In this document: one piece after another, positions 10,153 to 19,764 of the stretch | Layout: each line of letters opens with the position of its first letter | Position numbering within the stretch: position 1 is the stretch's first letter | From: Devosia sp. | GTDB taxonomy: Bacteria > Pseudomonadota > Alphaproteobacteria > Rhizobiales > Devosiaceae | Direction of reading: 5' to 3' | DNA: 44,643 nucleotides | NCBI GenBank assembly: GCA_029256605.1 | Contig: JAQSXP010000002.1 | Coordinates: 1 to 44,643, forward strand | Notes under the pieces: generated by a model | Seen by the model: only the letters and a program-made list of their open reading frames with translations | Told to the model about the DNA's origin: nothing | Databases searched by the model: none | Translations under genes and position numbers: made by a program

Positions 10153-11673
10153 TCAGGGCTGGGAAGGAAGCTGCCTCGCCGTTCCGTGGGTGTCGTCGCG
10201 CCAGATGAGGCGGCGTATTGTCTGGAAAATGGCCACACCCCAGATCAGTAGCGTCAAGACACCGAAGACTGCTGCAACGGGGCGACCAAAGAAGCCAAGC
10301 AGGTTGCCGTCGGCGATCATCATCGACGTGGTGAAGTTGGTTTCAACCAGCGGCCCCAGCACGATGCCCAGAATGATCGGCGCGATAGCGATCATCCGGG
10401 CTTCGAGCACATAGGCCACGACCCCCGCGGCGAGCATAACCCAGACGCCGAACATCGAATTGTTGATGGAGTAGGAGCCGACGATACAGAAGAGCAGGAT
10501 GGCGGCATTGAGCAGCGCACGCGGCACTTCGAAGATCCAGCGAGCCGATTTCGCAGCCACCCAGCCAAGCGGTAGCATCAGGATATTGGCGATCGCGAAG
10601 ACAATCATCACCGCATAGAAATTCTGCGGATGCAGCGTCATTAGCGTCGGGCCGGGATCGAGTCCCTTCATCACCAGCACGCCAACGGCGATAGCGGTCA
10701 CGGCGTCGCCGGGAATGCCGAACACCATCGCCGGAATCCACGAGGCGCTGAGCGCAGCATTATTGGTTGCGCCGGCCTCGACGAGGCCCTCGGGATGTCC
10801 CTTGCCGAATTTTTCGGGTTCCTTCGATGTGCGCTTGGCCAGTGAATAGGTGATCCAGGCCGCCAGGTCTCCCCCAACGCCAGGCAGGGCGCCGAGCAGC
10901 GAGCCGATGATCGAGCCGCGCACCTGGTTCTTGCGGTATTTCCAGAGCGCGGCAAGCGTGCCCTCGAACGGGTTCTTGAGGTTCATCTGGGGCACTTCCG
11001 CCATGGCGCGGCGCCCTGCACGCATGACCTCAGAAACCGCGAACATCCCGATCATGATCGGGATGAAGCTGATGCCGCCCATCAGTTCAAGATTGCCGAA
11101 GGTAAAGCGCGGCGTCGCCGTCAACGGGTCCATGCCCACCTGTGCGATAAACAGCCCGAGCAGCAAAGCCAGCGCGCCCTTAACGAGACCACCCGAGGAA
11201 ATGAGCGCGGCGCAGGAGAGGCCAAGCGCGGCGAGCCAGAAGTATTCAAAGCTCGAGAATCCCAGCGCGGCCTTGGCCAGCATGGGCGCGGTGAACAAGA
11301 GGAACAGGAAGCCGAAGAGGCCGCCAAGGACGGACCCGACGACGCCGATGCCGATGGCGAGGCCCGCCTTACCGTTCTGTGCGAGGCGATAGGAGTCTTC
11401 CACATAGGCGGCCGAGGCCGGCGTGCCGGGAATGCGCAGCAGCGTACCGGGCAGATCGCCCGCGGTGATTGCCATGGCGGTGCAGGAGATGATCGCGGCG
11501 ATGGCGGGAATGGGCGCCATGTAAAAGGTGATAGGGACCAGCAGCGCCGTTGCCATGGTGGCGGTGAGGCCGGGAATGGCGCCGACGAACAGACCGAAGA
11601 CGGCCGCGAGGAAGATGGTCAGCAGCGTTTCGAAATTGAAAACGAGGCCGAGGGCGAGGGCAAAAGCGTCCAT
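10153..11673 (-). CDS. tctA: Tripartite tricarboxylate transporter, large permease subunit (TctA family), second copy
   Basis: MDAFALALGLVFNFETLLTIFLAAVFGLFVGAIPGLTATMATALLVPITF; the longer 686 aa ORF reads antisense/alternate frame over tctB. Confidence 0.95.
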   Translation of the reverse strand: MDAFALALGLVFNFETLLTIFLAAVFGLFVGAIPGLTATMATALLVPITFYMAPIPAIAAIISCTAMAITAGDLPGTLLRIPGTPASAAYVEDSYRLAQNGKAGLAIGIGVVGSVLGGLFGFLFLLFTAPMLAKAALGFSSFEYFWLAALGLSCAALISSGGLVKGALALLLGLFIAQVGMDPLTATPRFTFGNLELMGGISFIPIMIGMFAVSEVMRAGRRAMAEVPQMNLKNPFEGTLAALWKYRKNQVRGSIIGSLLGALPGVGGDLAAWITYSLAKRTSKEPEKFGKGHPEGLVEAGATNNAALSASWIPAMVFGIPGDAVTAIAVGVLVMKGLDPGPTLMTLHPQNFYAVMIVFAIANILMLPLGWVAAKSARWIFEVPRALLNAAILLFCIVGSYSINNSMFGVWVMLAAGVVAYVLEARMIAIAPIILGIVLGPLVETNFTTSMMIADGNLLGFFGRPVAAVFGVLTLLIWGVAIFQTIRRLIWRDDTHGTARQLPSQP

Positions 11674-11678
11674 TGACT

Positions 11679-12131
11679 TTATCCCAGCAGGCCGCGCGGC
11701 AACGGCACGCGCATGATGGCAGTGAAGGTGAAGTAGATTGCGGCAGCGGCGATGGGGCTGAAGATGATGGCCGAGAGCCACTTGCCTCCGCTCATCAAGA
11801 CGACCGCAACTGCGAACAGCGTGCCGGCGACGAGGAAGCCAAGATAGGGCATGGCAAGAATAGACGCGGCGAGCGAGGCGACAATGCCGACCGCGAACCA
11901 AGTGACGAGCGGCGGCACTTCTTCCTCGGGCGTGACGCGCACGATCCAGCCCTGGATGGTCAGCGCCACGCCCATAACGGCGATGCCGCCGCCGACGATC
12001 GAGGGAAAAAGACCAGGGCCGACATTCATGCCGGGGAGTGACTGCATGGTAAGCGCCTGCTGCAGGATCGCAGCACCGCCGAGCGCGAAGACGACGCCAA
12101 GGGCGCTGTCCAATGGAAATGTTTGCCTCAT
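11679..12131 (-). CDS. tctB: Tripartite tricarboxylate transporter, small permease subunit (TctB family), second copy
   Basis: MRQTFPLDSALGVVFALGGAAIL...MNVGPGLFPSIVGGGIAVMG; between tctC and tctA. Confidence 0.9.
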   Translation of the reverse strand: MRQTFPLDSALGVVFALGGAAILQQALTMQSLPGMNVGPGLFPSIVGGGIAVMGVALTIQGWIVRVTPEEEVPPLVTWFAVGIVASLAASILAMPYLGFLVAGTLFAVAVVLMSGGKWLSAIIFSPIAAAAIYFTFTAIMRVPLPRGLLG

Positions 12132-12294
12132 GCGCTCCTCCTGAAAGCACTGGACCGTGGAAACGCAGCGCTTCGGGGCCGAAAAGCTGCCTAAAGCGAG
12201 AACCAGAGCACACGGTCCCTCAGGGAGGAGGGGAGCCTTCGTGCTCTGGAGAAGAACGGCCGGAAGTGAACCCCGGCCGCAGAACTGCGAGAGC

Positions 12295-13254
12295 CTACTT
12301 GGCGAGGCCGACGGCCTGCAGGGCTTGGCCGATCGAGGCGTCAGCTTCCTGCATGAAGGACGCGAAGCCAGCAGCGTCGCGATAGTCGATGCCAAAGTTG
12401 CGCTGTGCCATGAAATCCTTGAACTCCTGGGACTCGACTACCTTGGCCATGGCTTCCGAGAGGCGTGTCTTTACGTCTTCGGGCAGGCCCTTGGGAGCGG
12501 CAATGCCGCGCCATGCATAGGCGGCCCATTTGTTGCCAAGTGCTTCTTCAGCGGTCGGCACATCGGGAGCGGCGGCAACGCGTTCATTGGCAGCAACGAT
12601 CAGCGGCTTGACTTCACCGGCGTCGACCATCGGACGGGCATCCGGCATAGTCGTGGTCACGACATTGATGGCGCCCGAAGCGAGGAGCTGGAGGCTCGCC
12701 GAAGCGCCTTCTGAGGGAACCCAGGGAGCTGCAGCCGGATCGATCTCATTGGTCACGAGCACGCCGGCCCAACCCAGATGTGCCATGCCGCCAAGATTGG
12801 CGCCCGAAGCCTTCACCGAACCCGGATTGGCGCGGATTTCAGAGAGCAGGTCTTCGATCGAGGGGCCATCGGTGCGCACGAACACAGCTTCCGGATCAGC
12901 ATTGAACAGCGCGATCGGCTCGTAGTTCTCGTAGTTTAGCGGCGACACGCCGGTCCAGTGATACATGGACAATTCGGTAGTGATCACGCCCAGCGTATAG
13001 CCATCCGGCGGCGAGTAGGAAATTTCGGTGTGGCCGACGATGCCGCCACCGCCGGTGCGGTTGATGACGTTGATCGGCTGGCCTAGTTCCTTTTCGAGCA
13101 GCGTCGCGATGATGCGGCCCGTTGCGTCGGTGCCGCCCCCGGCAGCCCACGGCACGATCAGGTTGATGGCATGGTCAGGATATTGCGCGGCCGCCGGGGC
13201 GATTGCCAAGACCGAGAGCGCAAGAGCGCCAGCGAGCGTCTTCAAAAGGGTCAT
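12295..13254 (-). CDS. tctC: Tripartite tricarboxylate transporter substrate-binding protein (TctC/Bug family), second copy
   Basis: Signal peptide MTLLKTLAGALALSVLAIAPAAAQ; YPDHAINLIVPWAAGGGTDATGRI. Confidence 0.95.
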   Translation of the reverse strand: MTLLKTLAGALALSVLAIAPAAAQYPDHAINLIVPWAAGGGTDATGRIIATLLEKELGQPINVINRTGGGGIVGHTEISYSPPDGYTLGVITTELSMYHWTGVSPLNYENYEPIALFNADPEAVFVRTDGPSIEDLLSEIRANPGSVKASGANLGGMAHLGWAGVLVTNEIDPAAAPWVPSEGASASLQLLASGAINVVTTTMPDARPMVDAGEVKPLIVAANERVAAAPDVPTAEEALGNKWAAYAWRGIAAPKGLPEDVKTRLSEAMAKVVESQEFKDFMAQRNFGIDYRDAAGFASFMQEADASIGQALQAVGLAK

Positions 13255-13279
13255 TTCTGTCCTCCCAGTTAAAGTCGGG

Positions 13280-13454
13280 TGTTCCGACATACGAACATTG
13301 CTTGCCGTATTGCAAACTTAGGTACCACAATCCGGAACTATCATGTCAACTCCCTGGGTGCAAAATCTGCACCAATCGCCTATTTGGCCCAAATACATTG
13401 ACAGGGACGCGCGGTAACCCGTATCAAATGTAGGAATGATGTTCCGGAGTGTGG
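13280..13454. promoter_or_regulatory. Divergent regulatory region with repeated GTTCCG/CGGAAC elements, candidate IclR sites
   Basis: CCACAATCCGGAAC (13325-13338) and its inverted near-copy GTTCCGGAGTGTGG (13441-13454); GTTCCGACATACGAAC (13280-13295). Confidence 0.5.
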
Positions 13455-13552
13455 AATTTCATGGATGCGGAGCGTAGGTCGCGCCCCGTATGGTCGAAAA
13501 CTTCGGACGTCGATCGCCATGGTGGCGGCCGTCCGGGCCTTGGAGGAATTCG

Positions 13553-14488
13553 ATGAGCAACCCCATCGCGCTCAAGCTGCGCAACACCCTGACGGGCATC
13601 CTGCCGCCCCTTTCCATGCCGTTCGACGAAAAGGGCAACCTCGTCAAAGGTGCGCTCAAGGCCCAGGTCGACTTCATGATCGACTCCGGCGTGCGTGGCC
13701 TCGTCGTCGGCGGCTCGACCGGTGAAGGCCACACGCTCTCCTCCACGGAATTCACCGAAGCCATGATCGAGGCTCACGACGCCAATGCCGGCCGCGTGCC
13801 GTTCGTCGTCGGCCTCATCGTGCAGTCGACCCGCGAAGCCATTGATCGCGTCAAGGCGCTCGGCGATATTAAGATCGACGCCCTGCAGGTGACCCCGGTC
13901 CACTATCTCTTCAAGCCGGGCCGTGAAGCCACGATCGAGCACTTCCGCGCCATCTGGGAAGAAACCCAGGTTCCGATACTGATCTACAACGTCATTCCGT
14001 GGAACTATCTCTCCATCGATGACATGCTTGCCATCATGGATGCCGTCCCGGGCGTCGTCGGCATGAAGCAGTCCTCGGGCGACGTGAAGTCGGTGTCCGA
14101 CCTCATGCTGCGTTCCAAGCCCGAAAACATCGTCCTCACCGGCATCGACGCGCTGCTCTATCCGAGCTTCGCCCTGGGCGCCCATGGTGCCATCAGCGCG
14201 CTCACCTGCGCCGTGCCAGGCGTCACCGTAAAGCTCTTCGACGCCGTTCAGGCTGGCGACCACAAGATGGCCAAGGACATCCACTTCCGCCTCAACGCGC
14301 TGTGGAACGCCCTCCGCCACGACAACCTGCCGGCCTGCGTAAAGTACATCCAGCACCGTCAGGGCCTGCCGCTCTTCCACCCGCGCGCCCCGATGGAACG
14401 CGTCACCGATGCGCAAAAGGCTGCGATCGATGCCGTGCTCGGCCCCGTTCTCGAACTGACCAATGTGCGCGCCAAGTCGGCCGCCTGA
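13553..14488 (+). CDS. Dihydrodipicolinate synthase / N-acetylneuraminate lyase family aldolase
   Basis: GGSTGEGHTLS, YNVIPWNYLS and VVGMKQSSGD (Schiff-base Lys) motifs; ATG 13553 preceded by GGAGG. Confidence 0.93.
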   Translation: MSNPIALKLRNTLTGILPPLSMPFDEKGNLVKGALKAQVDFMIDSGVRGLVVGGSTGEGHTLSSTEFTEAMIEAHDANAGRVPFVVGLIVQSTREAIDRVKALGDIKIDALQVTPVHYLFKPGREATIEHFRAIWEETQVPILIYNVIPWNYLSIDDMLAIMDAVPGVVGMKQSSGDVKSVSDLMLRSKPENIVLTGIDALLYPSFALGAHGAISALTCAVPGVTVKLFDAVQAGDHKMAKDIHFRLNALWNALRHDNLPACVKYIQHRQGLPLFHPRAPMERVTDAQKAAIDAVLGPVLELTNVRAKSAA

Positions 14489-14551
14489 TTGACCTAAGGC
14501 GGGTCGCCGCAGAAGCGGCTCGCCTCCCACCACGACGCCTGGGAGGACGAC

Positions 14552-15547
14552 ATGAAAAAGCTGATCAACGACCCCGCAAACTATGTCGACGAGATGCTCG
14601 ACGGTCTTTGCCTCGCCCATCCGGGCCTTGTCCGCGTGGGCGATGATCGTCGCGCCATCGCCCGCAGCACCAAAATTCGCCAGGGCAAGGTCGGCGTCGT
14701 TTCCGGCGGCGGCTCTGGCCACCTGCCACTCTTCACTGGCTATGTCGGCAAGGGCCTGCTCGATGCCTGTGCCATCGGCAATGTTTTTGAAGGTCCCACC
14801 ATCAATTCCTGCCAGGACGCGATCGCAACCGCTAATGGTGGCGCCGGCGTCCTCTGCCTCTTTGGCAACTATGGCGGGGACAAGATGAACTTCGAAATGG
14901 CTGGTGAATTCGCCGCCATGGAGGGGGTCGAAACCCGCACGGTGCTCGGCACCGACGACATCGCCAGCGCCAAGCCTGAAGAATCCCAGAAGCGTCGCGG
15001 CGTCGCCGGTCTGATCTTTGCCTACAAGGCCGCCGGTGCGCTCGCCGAACAGGGTGCCAGCCTGGATCAAGTCGCCGCCATCGCGCAGAAGGCCGTCGAT
15101 CGCACCCGTACCATCGGTGTCGCGCTCTCCTCCTGCCAGATCCCCGGCGCCGCCGGCCCCAATTTCACCATTGCCGATGACGAGATCGAATTCGGCATGG
15201 GCATCCATGGCGAACCCGGCATCTGGCGCCACAAGATCCGCCCCGCCGATGAACTCGTCGACGAGATAATTTCCCTGATCCTCGCCGAAAAGCCGGAAGG
15301 CGCGAGCCGCGTCGCCGTGCTGGTCAACTCGCTGGGCTCCACGCCCTTCGAAGAGCTCTTCATTCTCTATCGCCGTGCGGCCCAGCAACTCGGCACCGCC
15401 GGCCTCACTATCGTCAACCCGCTCATCGGCCCCTACGTGACATCCATGGAAATGGGCGGCGCTTCGATCAGCCTCTGCTTCCTCGACGACGAAATCGAAA
15501 CCCTGTTGGCCGCTCCCGCCGAGTGCCCCTTCTGGAAGGTTGGCTGA
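14552..15547 (+). CDS. dhaK: Dihydroxyacetone kinase subunit DhaK family
   Basis: MKKLINDPANYVDEMLDGLCLAHPGLVRV, VSGGGSGHLPLFTGYVGKGLLDACAIGNVF, FGMGIHGEPGIWR (active-site His). Confidence 0.95.
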   Translation: MKKLINDPANYVDEMLDGLCLAHPGLVRVGDDRRAIARSTKIRQGKVGVVSGGGSGHLPLFTGYVGKGLLDACAIGNVFEGPTINSCQDAIATANGGAGVLCLFGNYGGDKMNFEMAGEFAAMEGVETRTVLGTDDIASAKPEESQKRRGVAGLIFAYKAAGALAEQGASLDQVAAIAQKAVDRTRTIGVALSSCQIPGAAGPNFTIADDEIEFGMGIHGEPGIWRHKIRPADELVDEIISLILAEKPEGASRVAVLVNSLGSTPFEELFILYRRAAQQLGTAGLTIVNPLIGPYVTSMEMGGASISLCFLDDEIETLLAAPAECPFWKVG

Positions 15548-15550
15548 ACC

Positions 15551-16186
15551 ATGGCCATCACGCTTGCAACCTTGGCCGACGCCATCACCCGCGCCAATGC
15601 CTCCATGTCCAGCCTGACCGACGTGCTCAACGCCGCCGACGCCAAACTGGGCGATGGCGATACCGGCACCATGCTGGCCCGCCTCATTGGCACGTTTGCT
15701 GCCGTGGACGTCAAAGACGCCGAAAACCTCGGCGCTGGCTTCATGGCCCTCGCCAAGGCCGGCGCGGCCTCGACCGGTTCCAGTCTTGGCACGCTCATCG
15801 TCACCGCAATGATGACCGCCGGCAAAGCCAATGTCGGAAAGACCGAACTCGCCTGGTTTGAGCTCTCCGGCCTTCTCGCCGCGATCCGGGACGCCGCCAT
15901 GGCGCGTGGCAAGGCCGAACTGGGCGCCAAAACCATCATTGACGGGCTCGATGCGCTCGCCGCCAGCGTCGAAGGCAAGACCGATGCGGCCAGTACCGCC
16001 GCGGCCGCCGAAAGGGCCATGGAGGCCGTCCTCGCGGAGTTCCGCAATCGCCCGTCCGCCATGGGTCGCGCCCGCATGTTCGCCGAAAAGAGCGTCGGGC
16101 TCGACGATCCCGGCATGCTGGCTTTGGCCGAAATCGTCCGCCGTCTTGCCAAAAGCCCTCAGCATGACGGTGCGTCCGTTGCTTGA
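15551..16186 (+). CDS. dhaL: Dihydroxyacetone kinase subunit DhaL family
   Basis: LNAADAKLGDGDTGTMLARL nucleotide-binding motif; KTIIDGLDALAASVEGKTDAASTAAAAERAMEA; directly follows dhaK. Confidence 0.92.
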   Translation: MAITLATLADAITRANASMSSLTDVLNAADAKLGDGDTGTMLARLIGTFAAVDVKDAENLGAGFMALAKAGAASTGSSLGTLIVTAMMTAGKANVGKTELAWFELSGLLAAIRDAAMARGKAELGAKTIIDGLDALAASVEGKTDAASTAAAAERAMEAVLAEFRNRPSAMGRARMFAEKSVGLDDPGMLALAEIVRRLAKSPQHDGASVA

Positions 16187-16266
16187 GAGTGCATCGCAAG
16201 TGAACTAAGAGAACCAGGCTTGACGGTCGTGCGTGACTGTTCAATCTGAGTGTTGAGACCCAGAAC

Positions 16267-17064
16267 ATGACCGATACCGATCAAGCACTGGCCCCAGCCA
16301 AACCGGCCCGGAGCGACGAGAGCCTGAAATCGTTGACCAAGGTGTCGCGCGTGCTCGATTGTTTCGACACCGCGCATCGCTCGCTGACCCTGGCCGAAAT
16401 CTGCGCCCGGACCGGCTATCCGCGCTCCACCACGCATCGCCTCCTCGCCGCCATGCGCGAAGTCGGCTTCATCGAGCAGGAGCGCGAGCGCGACGCCTAT
16501 CGTCTCGGGCTGCGCCTTTTCGAACTCGGCAATACCGTGCTCGCCAATCTTGAGCTTAACCGCGAGGGCCGGGCCATCGTCGACGCGCTCCATCGCCTCA
16601 CGAGCCGTGCCGTGCATCTTGCGGTGTTCGACGGCCATCGGGCCGTCGTCATCCAGCGCACCGAAGCCGAGCCCATGCTCTCCAACACCATGGTCGAAAA
16701 TTCGCCTGTTCATTGCACCAGCGTCGGCAAGGCTATCCTGGCCCATCAGCCTGAAGACATCATCGCTCGCGTCATCGACGCTGGCCTTGAGCGGTTCACC
16801 GAAACGACCTTCACCGAGCCCGACGCCTTCCGCGCTGAGCTCGATCTCACCCGCCAGCGCGGCTACGCCATCGATAATGGCGAGCACCAGCCGGGCCTGC
16901 GCTGCATCGGTGCCCCGATCCGCAACCAGTCTGGTCTGGTCTTTGCCGGCATCAGCATCAGCTCCCCCGCCTGGCAATTGCCCATGGCTGAGGTCGACGA
17001 ACTCAACAAGGTCGTCATCTACCACGCTAATCTGATTTCCCAGCGTCTGGGATACGTGCGCTAA
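16267..17064 (+). CDS. IclR family transcriptional regulator
   Basis: VSRVLDCFDTAHRSLTLAEICARTGYPRSTTHRLLAAMREVGF; C-terminal VHCTSVGKAILAHQP and CIGAPIRNQSG. Confidence 0.95.
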   Translation: MTDTDQALAPAKPARSDESLKSLTKVSRVLDCFDTAHRSLTLAEICARTGYPRSTTHRLLAAMREVGFIEQERERDAYRLGLRLFELGNTVLANLELNREGRAIVDALHRLTSRAVHLAVFDGHRAVVIQRTEAEPMLSNTMVENSPVHCTSVGKAILAHQPEDIIARVIDAGLERFTETTFTEPDAFRAELDLTRQRGYAIDNGEHQPGLRCIGAPIRNQSGLVFAGISISSPAWQLPMAEVDELNKVVIYHANLISQRLGYVR

Positions 17065-17154
17065 CCGCGTCATCGCCTCCCTCCTCCGGTTGGCGTGCTG
17101 TGGGCTTATCGCGCCGACGGCATTTCGTGCCGCCGGCGCTGTTCTATCTGCGGA

Positions 17155-17835
17155 TCAAGCGGGGCCGCCGGTTTTGCCGACCGGCCAGATCTTCTGCAGG
17201 TCTTCGCCAGCCAGAATGCGCTGGCGGCAAGCGACTTCGTTCTTGCCCAGTTCATCGGCCGCGTCGGCGATGACGCCAACCAGCTCCGAGGGGATGACCA
17301 CGACGCCGGTCACATCGGCGAAAATAACGTCGCCGGGACGGATGCGCACGCCGTCGATATTGAGTTCGGTCTGGAAGTAGGTCGCTTCCATGCGGCCCGA
17401 GACGCCCACCGGGCTCATGCCCTTGGCAAAAAGCGGGTAATCAAGCTTGCGGACTTCGGCAAGGTCGCGGACGGTGCCATTGACGACTGTCGCGGCCGCG
17501 CTCTTGGTCTTGGCGCCGCTCGACATAAGTTCGCCTGTACCCGAACCTTCGGCGCAGGAACTGTCGACCATGAGAATGCCGCCCTTGACCACGGCATCGA
17601 TCGCGCCGTGATAGATGTCCTGCGGCTGGCCGACGCGCGCGCTCTTTTCGTAGAGCACGGTCGAGACCGGACCGCACACCACCTGGCCGGGTGCCAGCAC
17701 GCCAAACTGCGAAATGCCCTTCAGGTAGCCATAGGGACCACGGCCATCGAGCACGTCGTGGATATCGCCCGAATACCACTGTGAAAGACGCTTGATCGCT
17801 GCCCAATCGGTATTGTTGTAGTCATAAGCCGCCAT
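17155..17835 (-). CDS. RraA family protein (aldolase/decarboxylase-like)
   Basis: DVLDGRGPYGYLKGISQFGVLAPGQVVCGP, GDVIFADVTGVVVIPSELV. Confidence 0.88.
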   Translation of the reverse strand: MAAYDYNNTDWAAIKRLSQWYSGDIHDVLDGRGPYGYLKGISQFGVLAPGQVVCGPVSTVLYEKSARVGQPQDIYHGAIDAVVKGGILMVDSSCAEGSGTGELMSSGAKTKSAAATVVNGTVRDLAEVRKLDYPLFAKGMSPVGVSGRMEATYFQTELNIDGVRIRPGDVIFADVTGVVVIPSELVGVIADAADELGKNEVACRQRILAGEDLQKIWPVGKTGGPA

Positions 17836-17839
17836 TGTC

Positions 17840-18565
17840 TCAGCGTCCCTTTTTTGCGGCGTCGATCGCCTGTTCGAGATAGTTAGTGGAATTGTCGATA
17901 TGCTCGCGCATCAGCGCACGACTGCCCTCGACATCGCCACTGCTGATGGATTGAAAAATGGCCCGGTGTTCGGCGACACCATCGGCCTGCGTCTTGCTCG
18001 GCACACGGCTCGTCAGCCGGATCACGTCGGTGATCAGTCCATAAAGATTGGCATAGACGCTGGAGAGGATTACGTTGCCCAGAGAGTGTACCAAGGCCCG
18101 GTGAAATTTCGCATCGGCCTCGGCATAGTGGGCAAAATCTTTGGCCGCTGCGAGATCAGTCAGCGCCGCTTCGACCTCTTCCGAAACCTTGCCCTCGCCC
18201 GCCGCAAGCCGTCCAACCACCTCCAGCTCGAACATGCGACGCACGTCCATGAGCTGCACGAGATAGGCCGGGTCTTCGGCAAACAGCGTCTTCACACTCG
18301 TTGCAAGTGAACCGAGAAACTGGTCCACGTCATTGCGGACAACTTCGGCGCGCTCGCCATGGCGGCGACGGACCAGACCCTTGGTTTCAAGTATTTGCAG
18401 CCCCTCACGCACCGAGCGCGTCGAAATCGAAAAGCGGCTCGCCAGCTCGGCTTCCGAAGGCAGGCGCGCGCCCACCTTCAATTCACCCGAGAGGATTTCC
18501 GCCTCAATGGCGGCAACCACCGAAGCGTGGAGCTTTTCCCGATCTGACGCGCCTGGGATCACCAT
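17840..18565 (-). CDS. FadR/GntR family transcriptional regulator (FCD domain)
   Basis: GARLPSEAELASRFSISTRSVREGLQILETKGLVRRRHGE; overlaps the SDR stop. Confidence 0.93.
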   Translation of the reverse strand: MVIPGASDREKLHASVVAAIEAEILSGELKVGARLPSEAELASRFSISTRSVREGLQILETKGLVRRRHGERAEVVRNDVDQFLGSLATSVKTLFAEDPAYLVQLMDVRRMFELEVVGRLAAGEGKVSEEVEAALTDLAAAKDFAHYAEADAKFHRALVHSLGNVILSSVYANLYGLITDVIRLTSRVPSKTQADGVAEHRAIFQSISSGDVEGSRALMREHIDNSTNYLEQAIDAAKKGR

Positions 18566-19377
18566 GCGGTGAACCCGCCATCGACCACAACATTGGAGCC
18601 GGTCATATAGGTCGAGGCATCCGAGGCGAGGAACTGGATGACGCCGTTATATTCGCCCTTCTCGGCCTGGCGGCGCATCGGCACGCGTTCGAGAAAGTTA
18701 TCAACGAATTCCTTGTCAAAACTGCCAGTCTTTACGCCACCAAAGGAGATCAGGTTGCAGCGGACATTTTTTTCCGCCCAATAGGTCGCCACATAGCGCG
18801 TCAGGTTGACGAGACCGGACTTCGAGGCGGCATAGGAGACGGCTTTGATGAAGGGCACGCCGTCGCGCTTTTCGCGATAGGCGTAGAGCGCCTGATTGGG
18901 CGAGACCATGCCGTAGATCGAGCCGACATTAATAATGCTACCGCGGCCCTTCTCGGCCATCTTGGCGCCGACCACCTGGCTACACAGCATGACGCCGGTC
19001 AGGTTGGTGTCGATGATCTCGTCCCAGAATTTCTGCGGATAGACTTCAAACGGCGCATTCTGTTCCGCGCCGCCATCGGGCTTGGAGTCGATACCGGCAT
19101 TGTTGACCAGCACGTCAGGCACGCCCCAGTCCGCGATTACCCTATCAGTTGCCGCTTCGATGGCCGCCTTGTCGGTGACGCTGGCTTCATAGATGCGCAC
19201 GTTTTCGCCAAGGCCCGGAAACAGCTCGTCGAACTTTTCCTGCGTGATCGAACGGCGGCTATAGACCGCCACCTTGGCGCCGGCGTTGGCGAGGGACGTG
19301 GTGAACTCGCGACCAAGCTGCCCCAGACCGCCGGTCAGGACCACCACTTTGCCAGCGACGCTGAAAAGGTCAGACAT
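18559..19377 (-). CDS. SDR family oxidoreductase
   Basis: MSDLFSVAGKVVVLTGGLGQLGREFTTSLANAGAKVAVYSRR; VLVNNAGIDSKP; YAASKSGLVNLTRYVATYW; start set at 19377. Confidence 0.93.
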   Translation of the reverse strand: MSDLFSVAGKVVVLTGGLGQLGREFTTSLANAGAKVAVYSRRSITQEKFDELFPGLGENVRIYEASVTDKAAIEAATDRVIADWGVPDVLVNNAGIDSKPDGGAEQNAPFEVYPQKFWDEIIDTNLTGVMLCSQVVGAKMAEKGRGSIINVGSIYGMVSPNQALYAYREKRDGVPFIKAVSYAASKSGLVNLTRYVATYWAEKNVRCNLISFGGVKTGSFDKEFVDNFLERVPMRRQAEKGEYNGVIQFLASDASTYMTGSNVVVDGGFTAW

Positions 19378-19390
19378 TAAAAGCTCCAAA

Positions 19391-19403
19391 CTTATGTCAT
19401 AAG
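19391..19403. promoter_or_regulatory. Putative GntR operator, palindrome CTTATG-T-CATAAG
   Basis: Perfect 13-bp palindrome 14 bp upstream of the SDR-GntR-RraA operon start, followed by a second CATATG element. Confidence 0.6.
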
Positions 19404-19764
19404 TCATATGCCATAGGTTAGGCGGGAGCGTTTGACAAGAGCGAGGGACACGGAGCAGGCGGGTATCACACTCAATCGTCGTGGAGTGTCCGCTGGACAA
19501 TCGTCTTGACAGGAAACTGCCTCGGTCAGTTTCCATGACGCGCGGCAACAACAATTTAGCCACGACTTTGCCCGCTGCAGCGCACCGTTTACGCAATTAT
19601 GAGCGGCAGCTTTCGGGAAGTCGCGGGACACCAAACAATGACTGAAATGGGGCGGAATCGGACACCTGAGTGGCGCAGCAGCCCCCACTCCATTACCAAC
19701 GCGGGAATTCTGCAGTCGGGCGATTGACGCCCTTTGTTCCTTTCCAGAAATTGGACCAGCCTAG

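Noticed and set aside
10153-12213. 686-aa reading of the second tctA as an N-terminal fusion
   Set aside because: Extra N-terminus is an alternate frame over tctB; the true TctA start is at 11673.
13424-16165. 913-aa minus-strand ORF across the aldolase, dhaK and dhaL genes
   Set aside because: Antisense to three well-supported genes; Gly/Ala/Asp/His-rich low-specificity translation typical of the shadow frame of high-GC genes.
16159-17073. 304-aa minus-strand ORF opposite the IclR gene
   Set aside because: Shadow ORF; IclR on the plus strand is unambiguous.
17111-17139. GC-rich hairpin between iclR and rraA ends as a terminator
   Set aside because: Stem is plausible (GCGCCGACGGCA/TGCCGCCGGCGC) but neither side has a clear T-run; not called as a terminator.
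18301-19380. 359-aa plus-strand ORF opposite the SDR gene
   Set aside because: Shadow ORF of a clear SDR.
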